Shown one piece after another: positions 50,515-59,597 of a DNA stretch of 64,000 bases. The number at the start of each line of letters is the position of its first letter. Position 1 is the first letter of the stretch. The notes beneath the pieces were generated by a model that was given only the letters and a program-made list of their open reading frames with translations, ran no database searches and was not told where the DNA came from. Position numbers and translations under genes: made by a program. This stretch comes from an uncultured bacterium (lineage in GTDB: Bacteria; Bacteroidota; Bacteroidia; Bacteroidales; Bacteroidaceae): contig CAJMPR010000004.1 of assembly GCA_905215345.1 (NCBI GenBank), positions 124,001 to 188,000 on the forward strand, read 5' to 3'.

Positions 50515-51584
50515 GCTTCGTTTTCTTGTTTTAGAGGGTGAGTGAAAATAAAGCGTGAGCCACCGGTATATTCCGGATCTATCCAGATTTCTCCACCGAA
50601 CCGATTGATGATAAACTGGCAAATAGACAGTCCGATACCGGTACCTTGTGATTTCTCATCTACTCGTTCAAAGCGTTCAAATATACTTGGTTGTTTGGAT
50701 AAAGGAATTCCGCAACCGGTATCGGTGACCGAAAATTGTGCCATGTTTTTCTCGTTTAACTCAAGGCGCAGGATAATCTGCCCTTCTTTTGTGAATTTGG
50801 TGGCATTGATTAGCAGGTTGATTAAGACCTGATGCAGGCGAAAGGTGTCTGTCTCTATCTCCAGGCATGATAGCGGTGATTCGAAAGACAGAATGGCTTC
50901 AGTCTGTTTGATACCATTTACTGTTTGGATGATGCTTTCACAAAGAACGATAGCGTCGCAGGTTTTCAAATCGAACTTCATATTGGTCACATCGAAGCAG
51001 GAGATATCTACCACATCATTCAGCAGGTTGAGCAGAAGACGGGAATTTAATTGAATGATATCATTGCATTGTTTTCGGGTTTCCCCATCAATACCTGAAG
51101 TGGTTAATACTTCGGAAAATCCCGATAACGCATTTAGTGGTGTGCGAATTTCATGGCTCATGTTCGAGATAAACAGACTTTTGTTACGTATAGACTTCTC
51201 CATGGCCTCCCGCGCTTCCTGAAGTTTTTGTTGCGATGCTATTAACTTCTTTCTTTGACGTCTTAAATAGAAGACACTATATCCGGCAATGATGATAAGT
51301 ATAGGCAATATAATGAGAATTAATAGGAGCAGTTGGTTTTGTTTGCTGCTATTGTATAACTCCAACTCGTCAACGGAATAAATTTTGCGCAAGTCTTTTA
51401 CTTTATGAAGACTGGTTTCTTCATAGTCGGCCTCCGATTTCTCTCCATACTCTTTATACAGTTCCGCTGCTTCTTTGTATTGCTGTTCTTGCATCTTTCG
51501 TTCTGCATTTATCCAGCAACTGTCGCTCTCGGCATAGATGGCCAGTGAAGAGAATAGCAGTATTATTCCAAAGAGTACTCTCAT
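50511..51584 (-). CDS. Sensor histidine kinase
   Basis: A 357-residue kinase with a signal peptide, a short periplasmic TPR-like part (about 20-80), one membrane helix (about 84-108), a coiled coil, the HisKA motif SNMSHEIRTPLNALSGFSEV with intact His, and a complete ATPase domain (INLLINATKFT; DTGCGIP; GTGIGLSICQFI). There is no receiver domain and no response regulator next to it, so its target is elsewhere. It is co-translated with the defective kinase relative downstream, with which it may form mixed dimers. Confidence 0.88.
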   Translation of the reverse strand: MRVLFGIILLFSSLAIYAESDSCWINAERKMQEQQYKEAAELYKEYGEKSEADYEETSLHKVKDLRKIYSVDELELYNSSKQNQLLLLILIILPILIIIAGYSVFYLRRQRKKLIASQQKLQEAREAMEKSIRNKSLFISNMSHEIRTPLNALSGFSEVLTTSGIDGETRKQCNDIIQLNSRLLLNLLNDVVDISCFDVTNMKFDLKTCDAIVLCESIIQTVNGIKQTEAILSFESPLSCLEIETDTFRLHQVLINLLINATKFTKEGQIILRLELNEKNMAQFSVTDTGCGIPLSKQPSIFERFERVDEKSQGTGIGLSICQFIINRFGGEIWIDPEYTGGSRFIFTHPLKQENEA

Positions 51585-51672
51585 ATTTAGTTTATTTCAA
51601 TGTATAGTGTTAATGCAAATGTAGCTTTAATTTTTATAATGATTGAATGTTGGTGCTAAAAAAAGTATAATT

Positions 51673-51704
51673 TTTTAGTCAACCAAGATATTTGCGTAAC
51701 TTTG
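51673..51704 (+). promoter_or_regulatory. Promoter of rbfA and the permease gene
   Basis: TAACTTTG (51697-51704) with TTTT (51673-51676) 20 bases upstream fits the Bacteroides promoter pattern. The start codon follows 16 bases after the -7 box. Confidence 0.6.
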
Positions 51705-51720
51705 CCATTTAAATAGAAGA

Positions 51721-52062
51721 ATGAATGATATGGAAACAACCCGTCAGAATAAAATTGCCCGTTTGCTTCAAAAGGAGCTGAGTGAGATATTTTTGCTGCA
51801 AACAAAGTCTATGCCCGGAGTATTGGTGTCAGTCAGCGCTGTACGTATAAGCCCCGACATGAGTGTGGCACGTGCTTATCTGAGTATCTTTCCTTCAGAA
51901 AAAGGAGAAGATATAATAAAGAATATCAATGCTAATATGAAGTCTATCCGTTTTGAGTTGGGAACCCGTGTACGCCATCAACTGCGTATTATTCCCGAAT
52001 TGAAATTCTTTGTGGACGACTCTTTGGATTATCTTGAAAAGATAGATGAATTATTGAAGTGA
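51721..52062 (+). CDS. rbfA: Ribosome-binding factor A
   Basis: A 113-residue protein with the small KH-like fold of RbfA: QNKIARLLQKELSEIF at the start, VLVSVSAVRISPDMSVARAY and ELKFFVDDSLDYLEKID near the end. RbfA helps mature the 30S subunit around helix 1 of 16S rRNA. Met1 or Met4 may start translation. The stop overlaps the GTG start of the following permease by four bases. Confidence 0.92.
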   Translation: MNDMETTRQNKIARLLQKELSEIFLLQTKSMPGVLVSVSAVRISPDMSVARAYLSIFPSEKGEDIIKNINANMKSIRFELGTRVRHQLRIIPELKFFVDDSLDYLEKIDELLK

Positions 52063-53285
52063 ACTTGCCTTTCTACATAGCCAGACGTTATCTCTTCTCC
52101 AAGAAGAAGCATAATGCCATCAATATCATTTCCGGTATTTCTGTATGCGGAGTGGCGTTGGCTACGTTAGCACTGGTTTGCACGCTTTCTGTCTTTAACG
52201 GCTTCCAGGATATGGTAGCCGGTTTTTTTACTGCATTTGACCCGGAGCTGAAGATTACGGTTCGTGAAGGGAAAGTGTTTGACCCCAGTAGTGCCGGTTT
52301 TAAAGAAGTGCGCGCTCTCCCTGAAATTGATGTATGGACAGAAACTTTAGAAGAGAATGCGATGATTCAATATAAAGATCGTCAGGCTATGGCGGTTATT
52401 AAGGGGGTGGATGACAACTTTGAGCAACTGACTTCCATTGATAGTCTTTTGTATGGCACCGGAGACTTTATTCTGCACGATGAGATTGTCGATTATGGCA
52501 TTTTGGGGGTGGAGTTAGTTTCTGAGCTGGGTACGGGCATCCAGTTTGTAGACCCTTTGCAGGTATATGCACCCAAACGGAATGCCCGTGTAAACATGAG
52601 CAATCCGTCAGCCGCTTTTAATAGAGATTATCTGTTCTCGCCCGGTGCTGTTTTTGTTGTAAATCAACAAAAGTACGATGCTAATTATATACTCACTTCC
52701 CTTAGTTTCGCCCGCCGCCTGTTCGATTATGATACGGAAGTTTCCGCCATAGAGTTAAAACTGAAAAAGGATGCTGATATAGCCTCTGTTCAAAAAGAGA
52801 TTTCCCGTATTTTGGGGGATAAGTTTATTGTGCAGAACCGTTATGAGCAGCAAGCGGATGTATTTCGTATCATGGAAATAGAGAAGTTCATCTCTTATCT
52901 TTTTCTTACTTTTATTCTTGGTATTGCTTGCTTCAATGTTATCGGTTCGCTTTCCATGCTCATTCTGGATAAACGCGAAGACGTGGAAACTTTGCGTAAC
53001 CTCGGTGCGGACGACCGTTTGATAGCTCGCATTTTCTTATTCGAAGGACGTCTGATTTCCGTATTCGGAGCTTGTGCCGGTATTATTGTCGGTTTGTTAC
53101 TTTGTTTTCTTCAGCAGTATTTTGGTATTATTGCCTTAGGAGGTGATGGAAGCTTTGTTGTGGATACTTATCCTGTCAGTGTTCATTTTATGGATGTACT
53201 GCTGATATTTGTCACCGTGATAACCGTCGGTTTCCTGTCCGTATGGTATCCTGTACGCTATCTTTCGCGCCGGTTGCTGAAGTGA
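52059..53285 (+). CDS. LolE/LolC-type ABC permease
   Basis: A 408-residue membrane protein starting with GTG and reading NLPFYIARRYLFSKKKHNAI. It has one N-terminal helix, a large periplasmic domain (about 45-265, MacB/LolE type) and three C-terminal helices of the FtsX domain (about 275-405, with LILDKREDVETLRNLGADDR). The family extracts lipoproteins from the inner membrane toward LolA, or moves other envelope substrates. No ATPase gene is adjacent. The rbfA-permease order is common in Bacteroidetes as I recall. Confidence 0.87.
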   Translation: MNLPFYIARRYLFSKKKHNAINIISGISVCGVALATLALVCTLSVFNGFQDMVAGFFTAFDPELKITVREGKVFDPSSAGFKEVRALPEIDVWTETLEENAMIQYKDRQAMAVIKGVDDNFEQLTSIDSLLYGTGDFILHDEIVDYGILGVELVSELGTGIQFVDPLQVYAPKRNARVNMSNPSAAFNRDYLFSPGAVFVVNQQKYDANYILTSLSFARRLFDYDTEVSAIELKLKKDADIASVQKEISRILGDKFIVQNRYEQQADVFRIMEIEKFISYLFLTFILGIACFNVIGSLSMLILDKREDVETLRNLGADDRLIARIFLFEGRLISVFGACAGIIVGLLLCFLQQYFGIIALGGDGSFVVDTYPVSVHFMDVLLIFVTVITVGFLSVWYPVRYLSRRLLK

Positions 53286-53297
53286 TGTGATAAGAGC

Positions 53298-53732
53298 TTA
53301 CTCTTGTCCTTTCTTCTTGAGCCCTTTCTTCACCTCTCTCACCTGGAAGCTGAACATATCGAGCCTTCTGTTGATGCGTTGCATAAATCCCTTTGCGGCC
53401 TTGAAGCAGATACGCGAAACGCGTACTTTGTCTGCCGTACAATCTTCTATCCGCTCTACCGGTTGGCTGGTGACGGCTGGAAAGAAATTTCCCAAGCCCT
53501 TGATGTTCACCGTGCGGCCACTTGCCAGATAGTCCGCTATGATGTCTGGCAACTGTACCAGTACGGACTGGGCATCACCCGTTTGCAATGAACTGGCCTG
53601 TGCCAATCGTGAGGCAAGCTCATCATTACTTACCGGTTCGTGCTGCAACACCTTTGATGTGGCATAATAACGCACTACTTCTTTATCTCCACTCTTGTCC
53701 ACTTTCTTGCGGACAACGTAATTTATAGACAT
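53298..53732 (-). CDS. HU-like DNA-binding protein
   Basis: A 144-residue protein of the HU/IHF fold in the form found in Bacteroidetes: MSINYVVRKKVDKSGDKEVV, then helices (SNDELASRLAQASSL) and the beta arm region GRTVNIKGLGNFFPAV. The basic C-terminal tail (QVREVKKGLKKKGQE) adds DNA-binding charge. It may shape the nucleoid or act on a local site. The gap upstream carries an unusual palindrome. Confidence 0.8.
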   Translation of the reverse strand: MSINYVVRKKVDKSGDKEVVRYYATSKVLQHEPVSNDELASRLAQASSLQTGDAQSVLVQLPDIIADYLASGRTVNIKGLGNFFPAVTSQPVERIEDCTADKVRVSRICFKAAKGFMQRINRRLDMFSFQVREVKKGLKKKGQE

Positions 53733-53810
53733 ATTTCTTTCCTCCTGTTTATTATTAGCCGAAGCAATCGCTATCGGTCTTCCTTACTGGCTGAACACCC
53801 TACACCTTGG

Positions 53811-53852
53811 GACTGAATACCGAAAACATCCGGATGTTTTTCCTATTCAGTC
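53811..53852. repeat. 42-base near-perfect palindrome upstream of the HU gene
   Basis: Outer arms GACTGAATA (53811-53819) and TATTCAGTC (53844-53852) surround a perfect 18-base palindrome AAAACATCCGGATGTTTT (53823-53840), with a three-base mismatch between them on each side. It lies about 80 bases upstream of the HU start codon. It may be a hairpin in the leader or a site bound by the protein itself. The rest of this 311-base gap holds only the GH3 terminator. Confidence 0.8.
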
Positions 53853-53933
53853 TCAGGCTCAAAGGTACTCAATATAGGAGAGAATACCAATAAATGCCGT
53901 TAATAAATGGATAATCCGGCAGATTGCAAAATA

Positions 53934-53970
53934 GGGATATTCCTTATGTTTTTAGCTTAAGGAATATCCC
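53934..53970 (-). terminator. Hairpin terminator of the GH3 gene
   Basis: GGGATATTCCTTA (53934-53946) and TAAGGAATATCCC (53958-53970) form a perfect 13-base stem with an 11-base loop, 74 bases past the GH3 stop codon. The T-run after it on the minus strand is short (TATTTT). Confidence 0.7.
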
Positions 53971-54043
53971 AGAATGCGGCTTATTCATTGCTATATATAG
54001 CAGGGAAGTGTTCGATTGAAGAATGTTGTTGCGGTATCCGTTT

Positions 54044-56710
54044 TTATTGTGCGGCAGGCGTAACTTCCAAATCCAATGATTTTAGGTCTATATCTCGTGA
54101 GGAATTGCCATACAATATTTGATATTTACCAGGGAAAACTTTCAGTCCGTCTACATTTGCGTCGTGGTAAGCAAAAGATTCAGGCTCGAGTGTGATTTTC
54201 ACTTTCTCACTTTTACCGGCTTTTATATCTTGGCGTACGTAACCTTTGAGCGATTTGATAGGTGCATTAGGATTGGTCAGGCTTTTTACATATACTTGTA
54301 CTACTTCGGCACCATCCATTTTGCCGGCATTGGTCAGTGGAATAGTGATGTCTACTTTCTCGCCCGCTTTGATTGAACCGGAAGAGAGAGAGGCTTCGCC
54401 AAATTTAAAATCCGTATAGCTTAATCCATAACCAAACGCATATTGGGGTTCGCCTTTAAAATAGCGATAAGTACGGTTCTCCATGCTGTAATTGGTAAAT
54501 TCGGGTAACTGTTCCGTTGACTTGTAGAATGTCACAGGAAGCTTTCCGGAAGGATTGTAATCGCCAAACAATACATCGGCAACCGCTGTACCTCCTTCTT
54601 GTCCCGGATACCAGGCTTGTAAGAGTGCATCGTATGCATAATCGATGTCGGCCAATGCTATGGCGCTACCGGAACAATTTACATAGATTACGGGTTTGCC
54701 GGTTTCGCGCATTGCTTTTAAAAAGCGTTTTTGTACGTCGGGCAACTCAATTTTCGCGCGTTCATGCCCTTCGCCTTCTTGCGTGGAAGTAATGCCGCCT
54801 ACGTATATGATGACCTCAGCATCTTTGATTTTCTCTTTTAGTTCTTCAAATGTTGCCAGTTTGCGTTCATACATATCGACAGAAAGTTGTGAGACGCTTC
54901 CTTCTTTACCGGATTTGTAATCAAGGGCTATTTGATAGGTTTCACCTTCCTTTACTTGAAGCGTGTAAATGGAACCGCGTCTGCCTTTCATTAATTCAGT
55001 GTACTCCCGACGTTGGGCTTCTGTAAGATCCATCCCCCGGGTATATTTGAACGACAGTTCCTTGGGGGCATATTCACCTATTTTTTTGTTGTTTACCTTT
55101 AGCACATAATTGTCGCCTCGAATAGAGAAACAAAGTGTACCGGTGAAATCCGGAATGTATGTTCCGGAATATTTGGCGCTGAAATCTGAAGAAGGTACAT
55201 CCTTTCCAAATCCATATCCGCCTTCTGTACGGAAGTTGATTGCTTCTGCATGGCTGGTGTTGATTACCTTTCCGGAAAAGTCGGGTGTGGCATAATATTG
55301 TGCCAAAAAGCCTTTTTCCGTACCATGTTTCACTAAATGTTTTTGAGGTATCTGCAAGTAATCTGAGTCGATTTCACTGCCGCGTTCGGAGATGATGCGA
55401 GTGTTCGGCAACTTGTTTTTGAGACCTTGCAGAATGGTGATGCAATGAGTGGGTGAGCCACTGTAATTGCCGCGCATCATAATGGAGTCGTTGATGTTGG
55501 GACCAACTACGGCAATAGATTTGATGCTTTTGTTCAGTGGCAGTATGTTGCCTTCGTTCTTTAATAATACCTGTGCTTCCTGAGCCATCTTTAAGGCATG
55601 GTCCCGGTGTTTTTGGCAGTCAATCACGCTACCCGGTATTTGGGAGTAAGGTACATATTCGGCCGGGTCCAATAATCCTAAGCGAAAACGTTCGGTAAGG
55701 ACGCGGCGTAAAGAAACATCTATGTCTTTTTCCTTGATTATACCTTTCTCTACGGCTTCTATCAATGCATTGTAACTTCGTCCGCATTCCAGGTCAGTGC
55801 CGGTCAGTACTGCGTCTGCACTGGCTGTCGCGGCATCCGGGTGTGTCTCGTGACGGCCTTTCACATAAAAATCATTGATTGCGTCGCAATCGCTTACCAC
55901 CATTCCGTCAAATCCCCAGCGATTGCGCAGTATGTCTACTAATAAGCGGTTGCTGGCGCAGCATGGCTCCCCTTCATAGGCGCTGTATGCACACATTACT
56001 TCGCGTACATTACCCTTGACTACCAATGTCTCGAAAGCGGGTAGGTAAGTTTCCCACAAATCGCGCATCGAAACCACGGCGTTAAATTCGTGGCGTAATG
56101 GCTCCGGACCGCTATGTACTCCATAATGCTTGGCGCAGGCATGTGTTTTGTAATAATGTTTATCATCTCCTTGCATTCCCAATACGACGTTTAAGCCCAT
56201 CCTTGACATTAGGAAAGGGTCTTCTCCGTAAGTCTCTTGACCTCTTCCCCAGCGGGGGTCTCGAAATATATTGATGTTGGGGGCCCAGAAAGTAAGATTG
56301 GGGATGGCTGATACATATGGACCTATATCACCGTCGAGCGGCAAGGTATTGTAGCGTGCACGCGCTTCATCCGACACCATTGTAAAGGTAGCCAGTTGTG
56401 AAGGGTCGTCAAAAGTGGCGGCCAGTGCGATGGATTGAGGGAATACGGTAACTCCACCTGCTATCAGGCCGTGGCAAGCTTCTCCCCACCAATTATAGGC
56501 GGGAATACCTAATCTTTCAATGGCTAATGAACGGTTAATCATCATGCTGACTTTCTCTTGAAGGGTGAGCAATGACATCAAATTGTCAACACGTTCTTCT
56601 ATTTTTAGTTTAGGATTCTGAAACAAATACTGATACTTCTCTGTTCCCGAGCATACCGTCCCCGAAAGGAGTGCAAGCATACTGCACAATAAGATAATCT
56701 TTTTAGTCAT
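54044..56710 (-). CDS. Glycoside hydrolase family 3 with PA14 domain
   Basis: An 888-residue exported enzyme with signal peptide (IILLCSMLALLSGTVCS). The GH3 N-terminal barrel (about 40-330) holds GFDGMVVSDCDAIND with the nucleophilic Asp. The C-terminal alpha/beta domain (about 370-440 and 610-740) is split by a PA14 domain (about 455-600, GFLAQYYATPDFSGKVINT). A fibronectin III-like domain (about 785-880) ends the protein. This layout is typical of Bacteroides beta-glucosidases and beta-xylosidases acting on plant oligosaccharides in the periplasm. No SusCD or regulator genes stand beside it, so the substrate stays open. Confidence 0.9.
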   Translation of the reverse strand: MTKKIILLCSMLALLSGTVCSGTEKYQYLFQNPKLKIEERVDNLMSLLTLQEKVSMMINRSLAIERLGIPAYNWWGEACHGLIAGGVTVFPQSIALAATFDDPSQLATFTMVSDEARARYNTLPLDGDIGPYVSAIPNLTFWAPNINIFRDPRWGRGQETYGEDPFLMSRMGLNVVLGMQGDDKHYYKTHACAKHYGVHSGPEPLRHEFNAVVSMRDLWETYLPAFETLVVKGNVREVMCAYSAYEGEPCCASNRLLVDILRNRWGFDGMVVSDCDAINDFYVKGRHETHPDAATASADAVLTGTDLECGRSYNALIEAVEKGIIKEKDIDVSLRRVLTERFRLGLLDPAEYVPYSQIPGSVIDCQKHRDHALKMAQEAQVLLKNEGNILPLNKSIKSIAVVGPNINDSIMMRGNYSGSPTHCITILQGLKNKLPNTRIISERGSEIDSDYLQIPQKHLVKHGTEKGFLAQYYATPDFSGKVINTSHAEAINFRTEGGYGFGKDVPSSDFSAKYSGTYIPDFTGTLCFSIRGDNYVLKVNNKKIGEYAPKELSFKYTRGMDLTEAQRREYTELMKGRRGSIYTLQVKEGETYQIALDYKSGKEGSVSQLSVDMYERKLATFEELKEKIKDAEVIIYVGGITSTQEGEGHERAKIELPDVQKRFLKAMRETGKPVIYVNCSGSAIALADIDYAYDALLQAWYPGQEGGTAVADVLFGDYNPSGKLPVTFYKSTEQLPEFTNYSMENRTYRYFKGEPQYAFGYGLSYTDFKFGEASLSSGSIKAGEKVDITIPLTNAGKMDGAEVVQVYVKSLTNPNAPIKSLKGYVRQDIKAGKSEKVKITLEPESFAYHDANVDGLKVFPGKYQILYGNSSRDIDLKSLDLEVTPAAQ

Positions 56711-56933
56711 GTCGTTTTTAGTATTTTGATTAAGTAGAATATGCCGGTTAATTGGTACAAATGAAAATAAAAGATATGATATTGCAAAGTAATGAGAAAG
56801 AAAGTTAGGGCAATGTTACACCTGTTAAACTTTTTGTATCGTTCCGGCAAATAAGCATCCGGCTAATCCCGTCCGGATTAGCTGCGACATATTTTATTTT
56901 CAGGCAAGACGAAGACTCAGAAAGTCAATCTTG

Positions 56934-57152
56934 TTATTTAGAATACTTCTTCCGGGCTATCCATACAATGACAATCACACCCAAAACCAATAGAATGAGT
57001 GCACCGTAAGCAATACCTTCCGTTACATGCAGGCTCTTGGGGTCAAAGCGCATTTCAATGGTGTGCCTGCCTGCGGGTACGTACATTGTACGCAGGATGT
57101 AATCTGTCGCAGCGGATGGAGAACATCCGCCGTGACGGAAAAACATCCTCAA
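56934..57152 (-). pseudogene. C-terminal remnant of a YfhO-like membrane protein
   Basis: A 72-residue frame whose residues 17-72 read like the last part of the YfhO family: ILRTMYVPAGRHTIEMRFDP, one membrane helix (GALILLVLGVIVIVWIA) and a basic end. Complete proteins have about 800 residues and a dozen helices. The first 16 residues do not fit. A hairpin (56862-56882) stands downstream, as expected of a former gene end. The remnant touches the end of the RiPP-type operon with 40 bases between, suggesting a deletion or insertion joined the two. Confidence 0.65.
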
Positions 57153-57192
57153 AAATAACTCTCAAAAGAATGCTAAGGAAAATTTAAACGGA

Positions 57193-57387
57193 CTAAACGC
57201 CTAAAATATGTTGTAAAATTGTTTCTCCATTAGAGTAAGGGTATGGTATAAATATAATAGCTACAATCAAAGCTATAAAAATTAGTATAATAATTACGAT
57301 GCCCCACTGAACCAATATTGGTGGAATATCGCCAATTAGCTTTCGTACTTTTTCGCTTCTCAGTTCGATTTTATCATTTGTTTCCAT
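57193..57387 (-). CDS. Small membrane protein like an HlyD N-terminus
   Basis: A 64-residue protein with a charged start (METNDKIELRSEKVRKLIGD), the phrase PPILVQWGIVI and one membrane helix (about 29-48), ending PYPYSNGETILQHILGV. The start resembles the N-terminus of HlyD-type adaptors encoded next to C39-peptidase ABC exporters in Bacteroidales (IELRSE-x-V...PPxxxxxWG), which go on for about 400 residues. Here the frame stops just after the helix. Either it is a truncated adaptor or a specialised small accessory protein. It starts 15 bases past the stop of the exporter gene. Confidence 0.6.
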   Translation of the reverse strand: METNDKIELRSEKVRKLIGDIPPILVQWGIVIIILIFIALIVAIIFIPYPYSNGETILQHILGV

Positions 57388-57401
57388 TGCTGTAAAATAT
57401 T

Positions 57402-59597
57402 TCAGTTTCCCAGCTCCAGTTGATTTTTGACCAAATTGTAGTATGCGCCTTTCGATGTAATGAGAGATTCATGATTACCAATCTCAACGACTTTACCACC
57501 ATCAAGAACAATGATTTGGTCTGCGTGTTTGACGGTAGACAGACGATGGGCTACTATTACAACAGTGCGCCCTTTGTAAAATTCATCAAGGTTTTCTACA
57601 ATAGCTCGCTCGTTCTTTGCATCAAGTGCGTTAGTTGCTTCATCGAGAAAGATAAAATCTGGATTTTTATATACAGCTCGAGCAATCAGTATACGTTGCT
57701 TCTGTCCTTGGCTTAGTCCCATACCGTCACGACCAATTATGGTATTGTATTTTAATGGGAGTCCCATAATATAATCATGAATGTTAGCAATACGGGCTGC
57801 TTGTTCAAGGCGTTCAATGTTAATTTCATCATCATTAACTGCTATATTGCGGGTTATGGTTTCGGAAAAAATCACTCCATCTTGCATGACGACTCCACAA
57901 TGCTTTCGCCACCACTTAAGATTGTATTCGTTAATGTTCCTTCCGCTGATATTGATGTCCCCGGACATTACGAGATAATACCCAAGTATCAATTTAATAA
58001 GAGTGGTCTTTCCACTTCCCGATGCGCCTACAATAGCTGTGACTTTCCCTTGAGGTATTTTGAAAGAAATTCCTTCCAGCGTTTTTTTCAACGCATGAGC
58101 ATCATATTTGAAATCAATAGCTTTAATAGTGATTGATTTATCTTTATCAGTAAATTCAACAACTTGTCTGTCCTTATTCTCTTCATTTCCGGATTCATGA
58201 ATTTCATTAATGCGTTCAAGTGAGATTTTTACATCTTGAAGAGAATATATGAAACTCATAAACTGTTCTACCGGACTGTTTAACTGACCTATGATATACT
58301 GCACGGCAAGCATTGCACCCAATGTCATTTGTCCATTAATAACTGCGGTAGCTGCTAATACGGTAATGAGAATGTTTTTAACCTCATTGATAAAGATGCT
58401 TCCAGCTTCTTGGGACTGTTGTAGTTTGAGTGATTTCATCTGAACGGTAAACAAATCAGCTTGTGTATCTTCCCATTCCCAACGGCGGCGCCTTTCACAA
58501 TCTTGCAGTTTAATTTCTTGCATGGAGGAAATAAGTTGATATGTTTTATTTTGATTTTTTGCTAAATGTTCAAATAACTCATAATCCAGTACCTTACGAC
58601 GCTTTAAAAAGGTTGCAATCCATAGTCCATAGAGTGAACTGCCAATTATGAATACTCCGAATATTAGTTTATCGTAAAACAATAATACAGCTCCAAATAT
58701 GATAAAACTTAAAAATGTAAATATTACGCTTAGTACCTGGTTTGTCAGAAATGATTGTATCCGACTATGGTCGCCTATCCGTTGTAGCAAATCTCCCATT
58801 AACTTTGTATCGAAAAACGACATGGGAAGTTTCATCAATTTGATAAAAAAGTCACTAACGAGCGAGATGTTTATACGCATAGAGATGTGGAGTAATAGCC
58901 AACGCCGGATAAAGTCCGTTGCGGTTCTTCCTATGACAATCATCAATTCACCTAAAAGAACAAGCCATATAAAGCCGATATCTCCGTTCTTGATACCAAC
59001 ATCAACAATGGATTGCGTCAAGAATGGCATAATGAGCTGTAATATGCATCCAAGAAGTAGCCCTATTATTATCTGTGTGAAATACTTACGATATTGTTTT
59101 AAATAGTTTAGCAAGAAACGAAATGATCGTTTTTCAGTCGCGCACTTAATGGCTTTATTTTTAAATTCAGTTGTGGGTTCTAAAAACAAGGCTATTCCCT
59201 TTTCTTCATTTTTTAATTGAGTACTGATCCAGTGACTTTTAAACTCACTTAATGAATAAGCGATTCGCCCTTTTCCAGGATCGGCAATATAAAATTTTTT
59301 ATTTCCCTTCACTTTATAAAGTACTACAAAATGATTCTGGTTCCAATGTAAAATGCATGGAACCTGTACGTCGGACAATTGCTTTAAATTTAGGCATTTT
59401 GCTGTGGTCGTAAATCCCAGTTCCATAGCAGCTTCCGAAATTCCGAGCATTGATACTCCATTAGTTGTAGCAAAACAATATTTAGAAAGAGTATCGATGC
59501 TATATGCTCTGCCCCAATAGTTGCATATCATTGCCAGACAAGCGATGCCGCATTGCATGGAGTCTTTTTGCTTTACGTATGGGAATCTTTTATACAT
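57402..59597 (-). CDS. Peptidase-containing ABC transporter (C39 domain)
   Basis: A 731-residue exporter of the PCAT type. The N-terminal C39 cysteine protease domain (about 1-140) has Cys16 in MQCGIACL, His89 in HWNQNHF and Asp106 in ADPGKG, the full catalytic set. Six membrane helices cover about 160-450. The ATPase domain (about 490-720) has Walker A GASGSGKTT, signature LSQGQKQR and Walker B FIFLDEAT. Such proteins cut leader peptides after a double glycine and export the core. The precursor gene with a Gly-Gly leader is in the same operon. Start and upstream stop overlap by one base. Confidence 0.93.
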   Translation of the reverse strand: MYKRFPYVKQKDSMQCGIACLAMICNYWGRAYSIDTLSKYCFATTNGVSMLGISEAAMELGFTTTAKCLNLKQLSDVQVPCILHWNQNHFVVLYKVKGNKKFYIADPGKGRIAYSLSEFKSHWISTQLKNEEKGIALFLEPTTEFKNKAIKCATEKRSFRFLLNYLKQYRKYFTQIIIGLLLGCILQLIMPFLTQSIVDVGIKNGDIGFIWLVLLGELMIVIGRTATDFIRRWLLLHISMRINISLVSDFFIKLMKLPMSFFDTKLMGDLLQRIGDHSRIQSFLTNQVLSVIFTFLSFIIFGAVLLFYDKLIFGVFIIGSSLYGLWIATFLKRRKVLDYELFEHLAKNQNKTYQLISSMQEIKLQDCERRRRWEWEDTQADLFTVQMKSLKLQQSQEAGSIFINEVKNILITVLAATAVINGQMTLGAMLAVQYIIGQLNSPVEQFMSFIYSLQDVKISLERINEIHESGNEENKDRQVVEFTDKDKSITIKAIDFKYDAHALKKTLEGISFKIPQGKVTAIVGASGSGKTTLIKLILGYYLVMSGDINISGRNINEYNLKWWRKHCGVVMQDGVIFSETITRNIAVNDDEINIERLEQAARIANIHDYIMGLPLKYNTIIGRDGMGLSQGQKQRILIARAVYKNPDFIFLDEATNALDAKNERAIVENLDEFYKGRTVVIVAHRLSTVKHADQIIVLDGGKVVEIGNHESLITSKGAYYNLVKNQLELGN

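Noticed and set aside
48565..51584. Hybrid two-component system with its response regulator
   Set aside because: Neither protein has a receiver or DNA-binding domain, and no regulator gene adjoins the pair.
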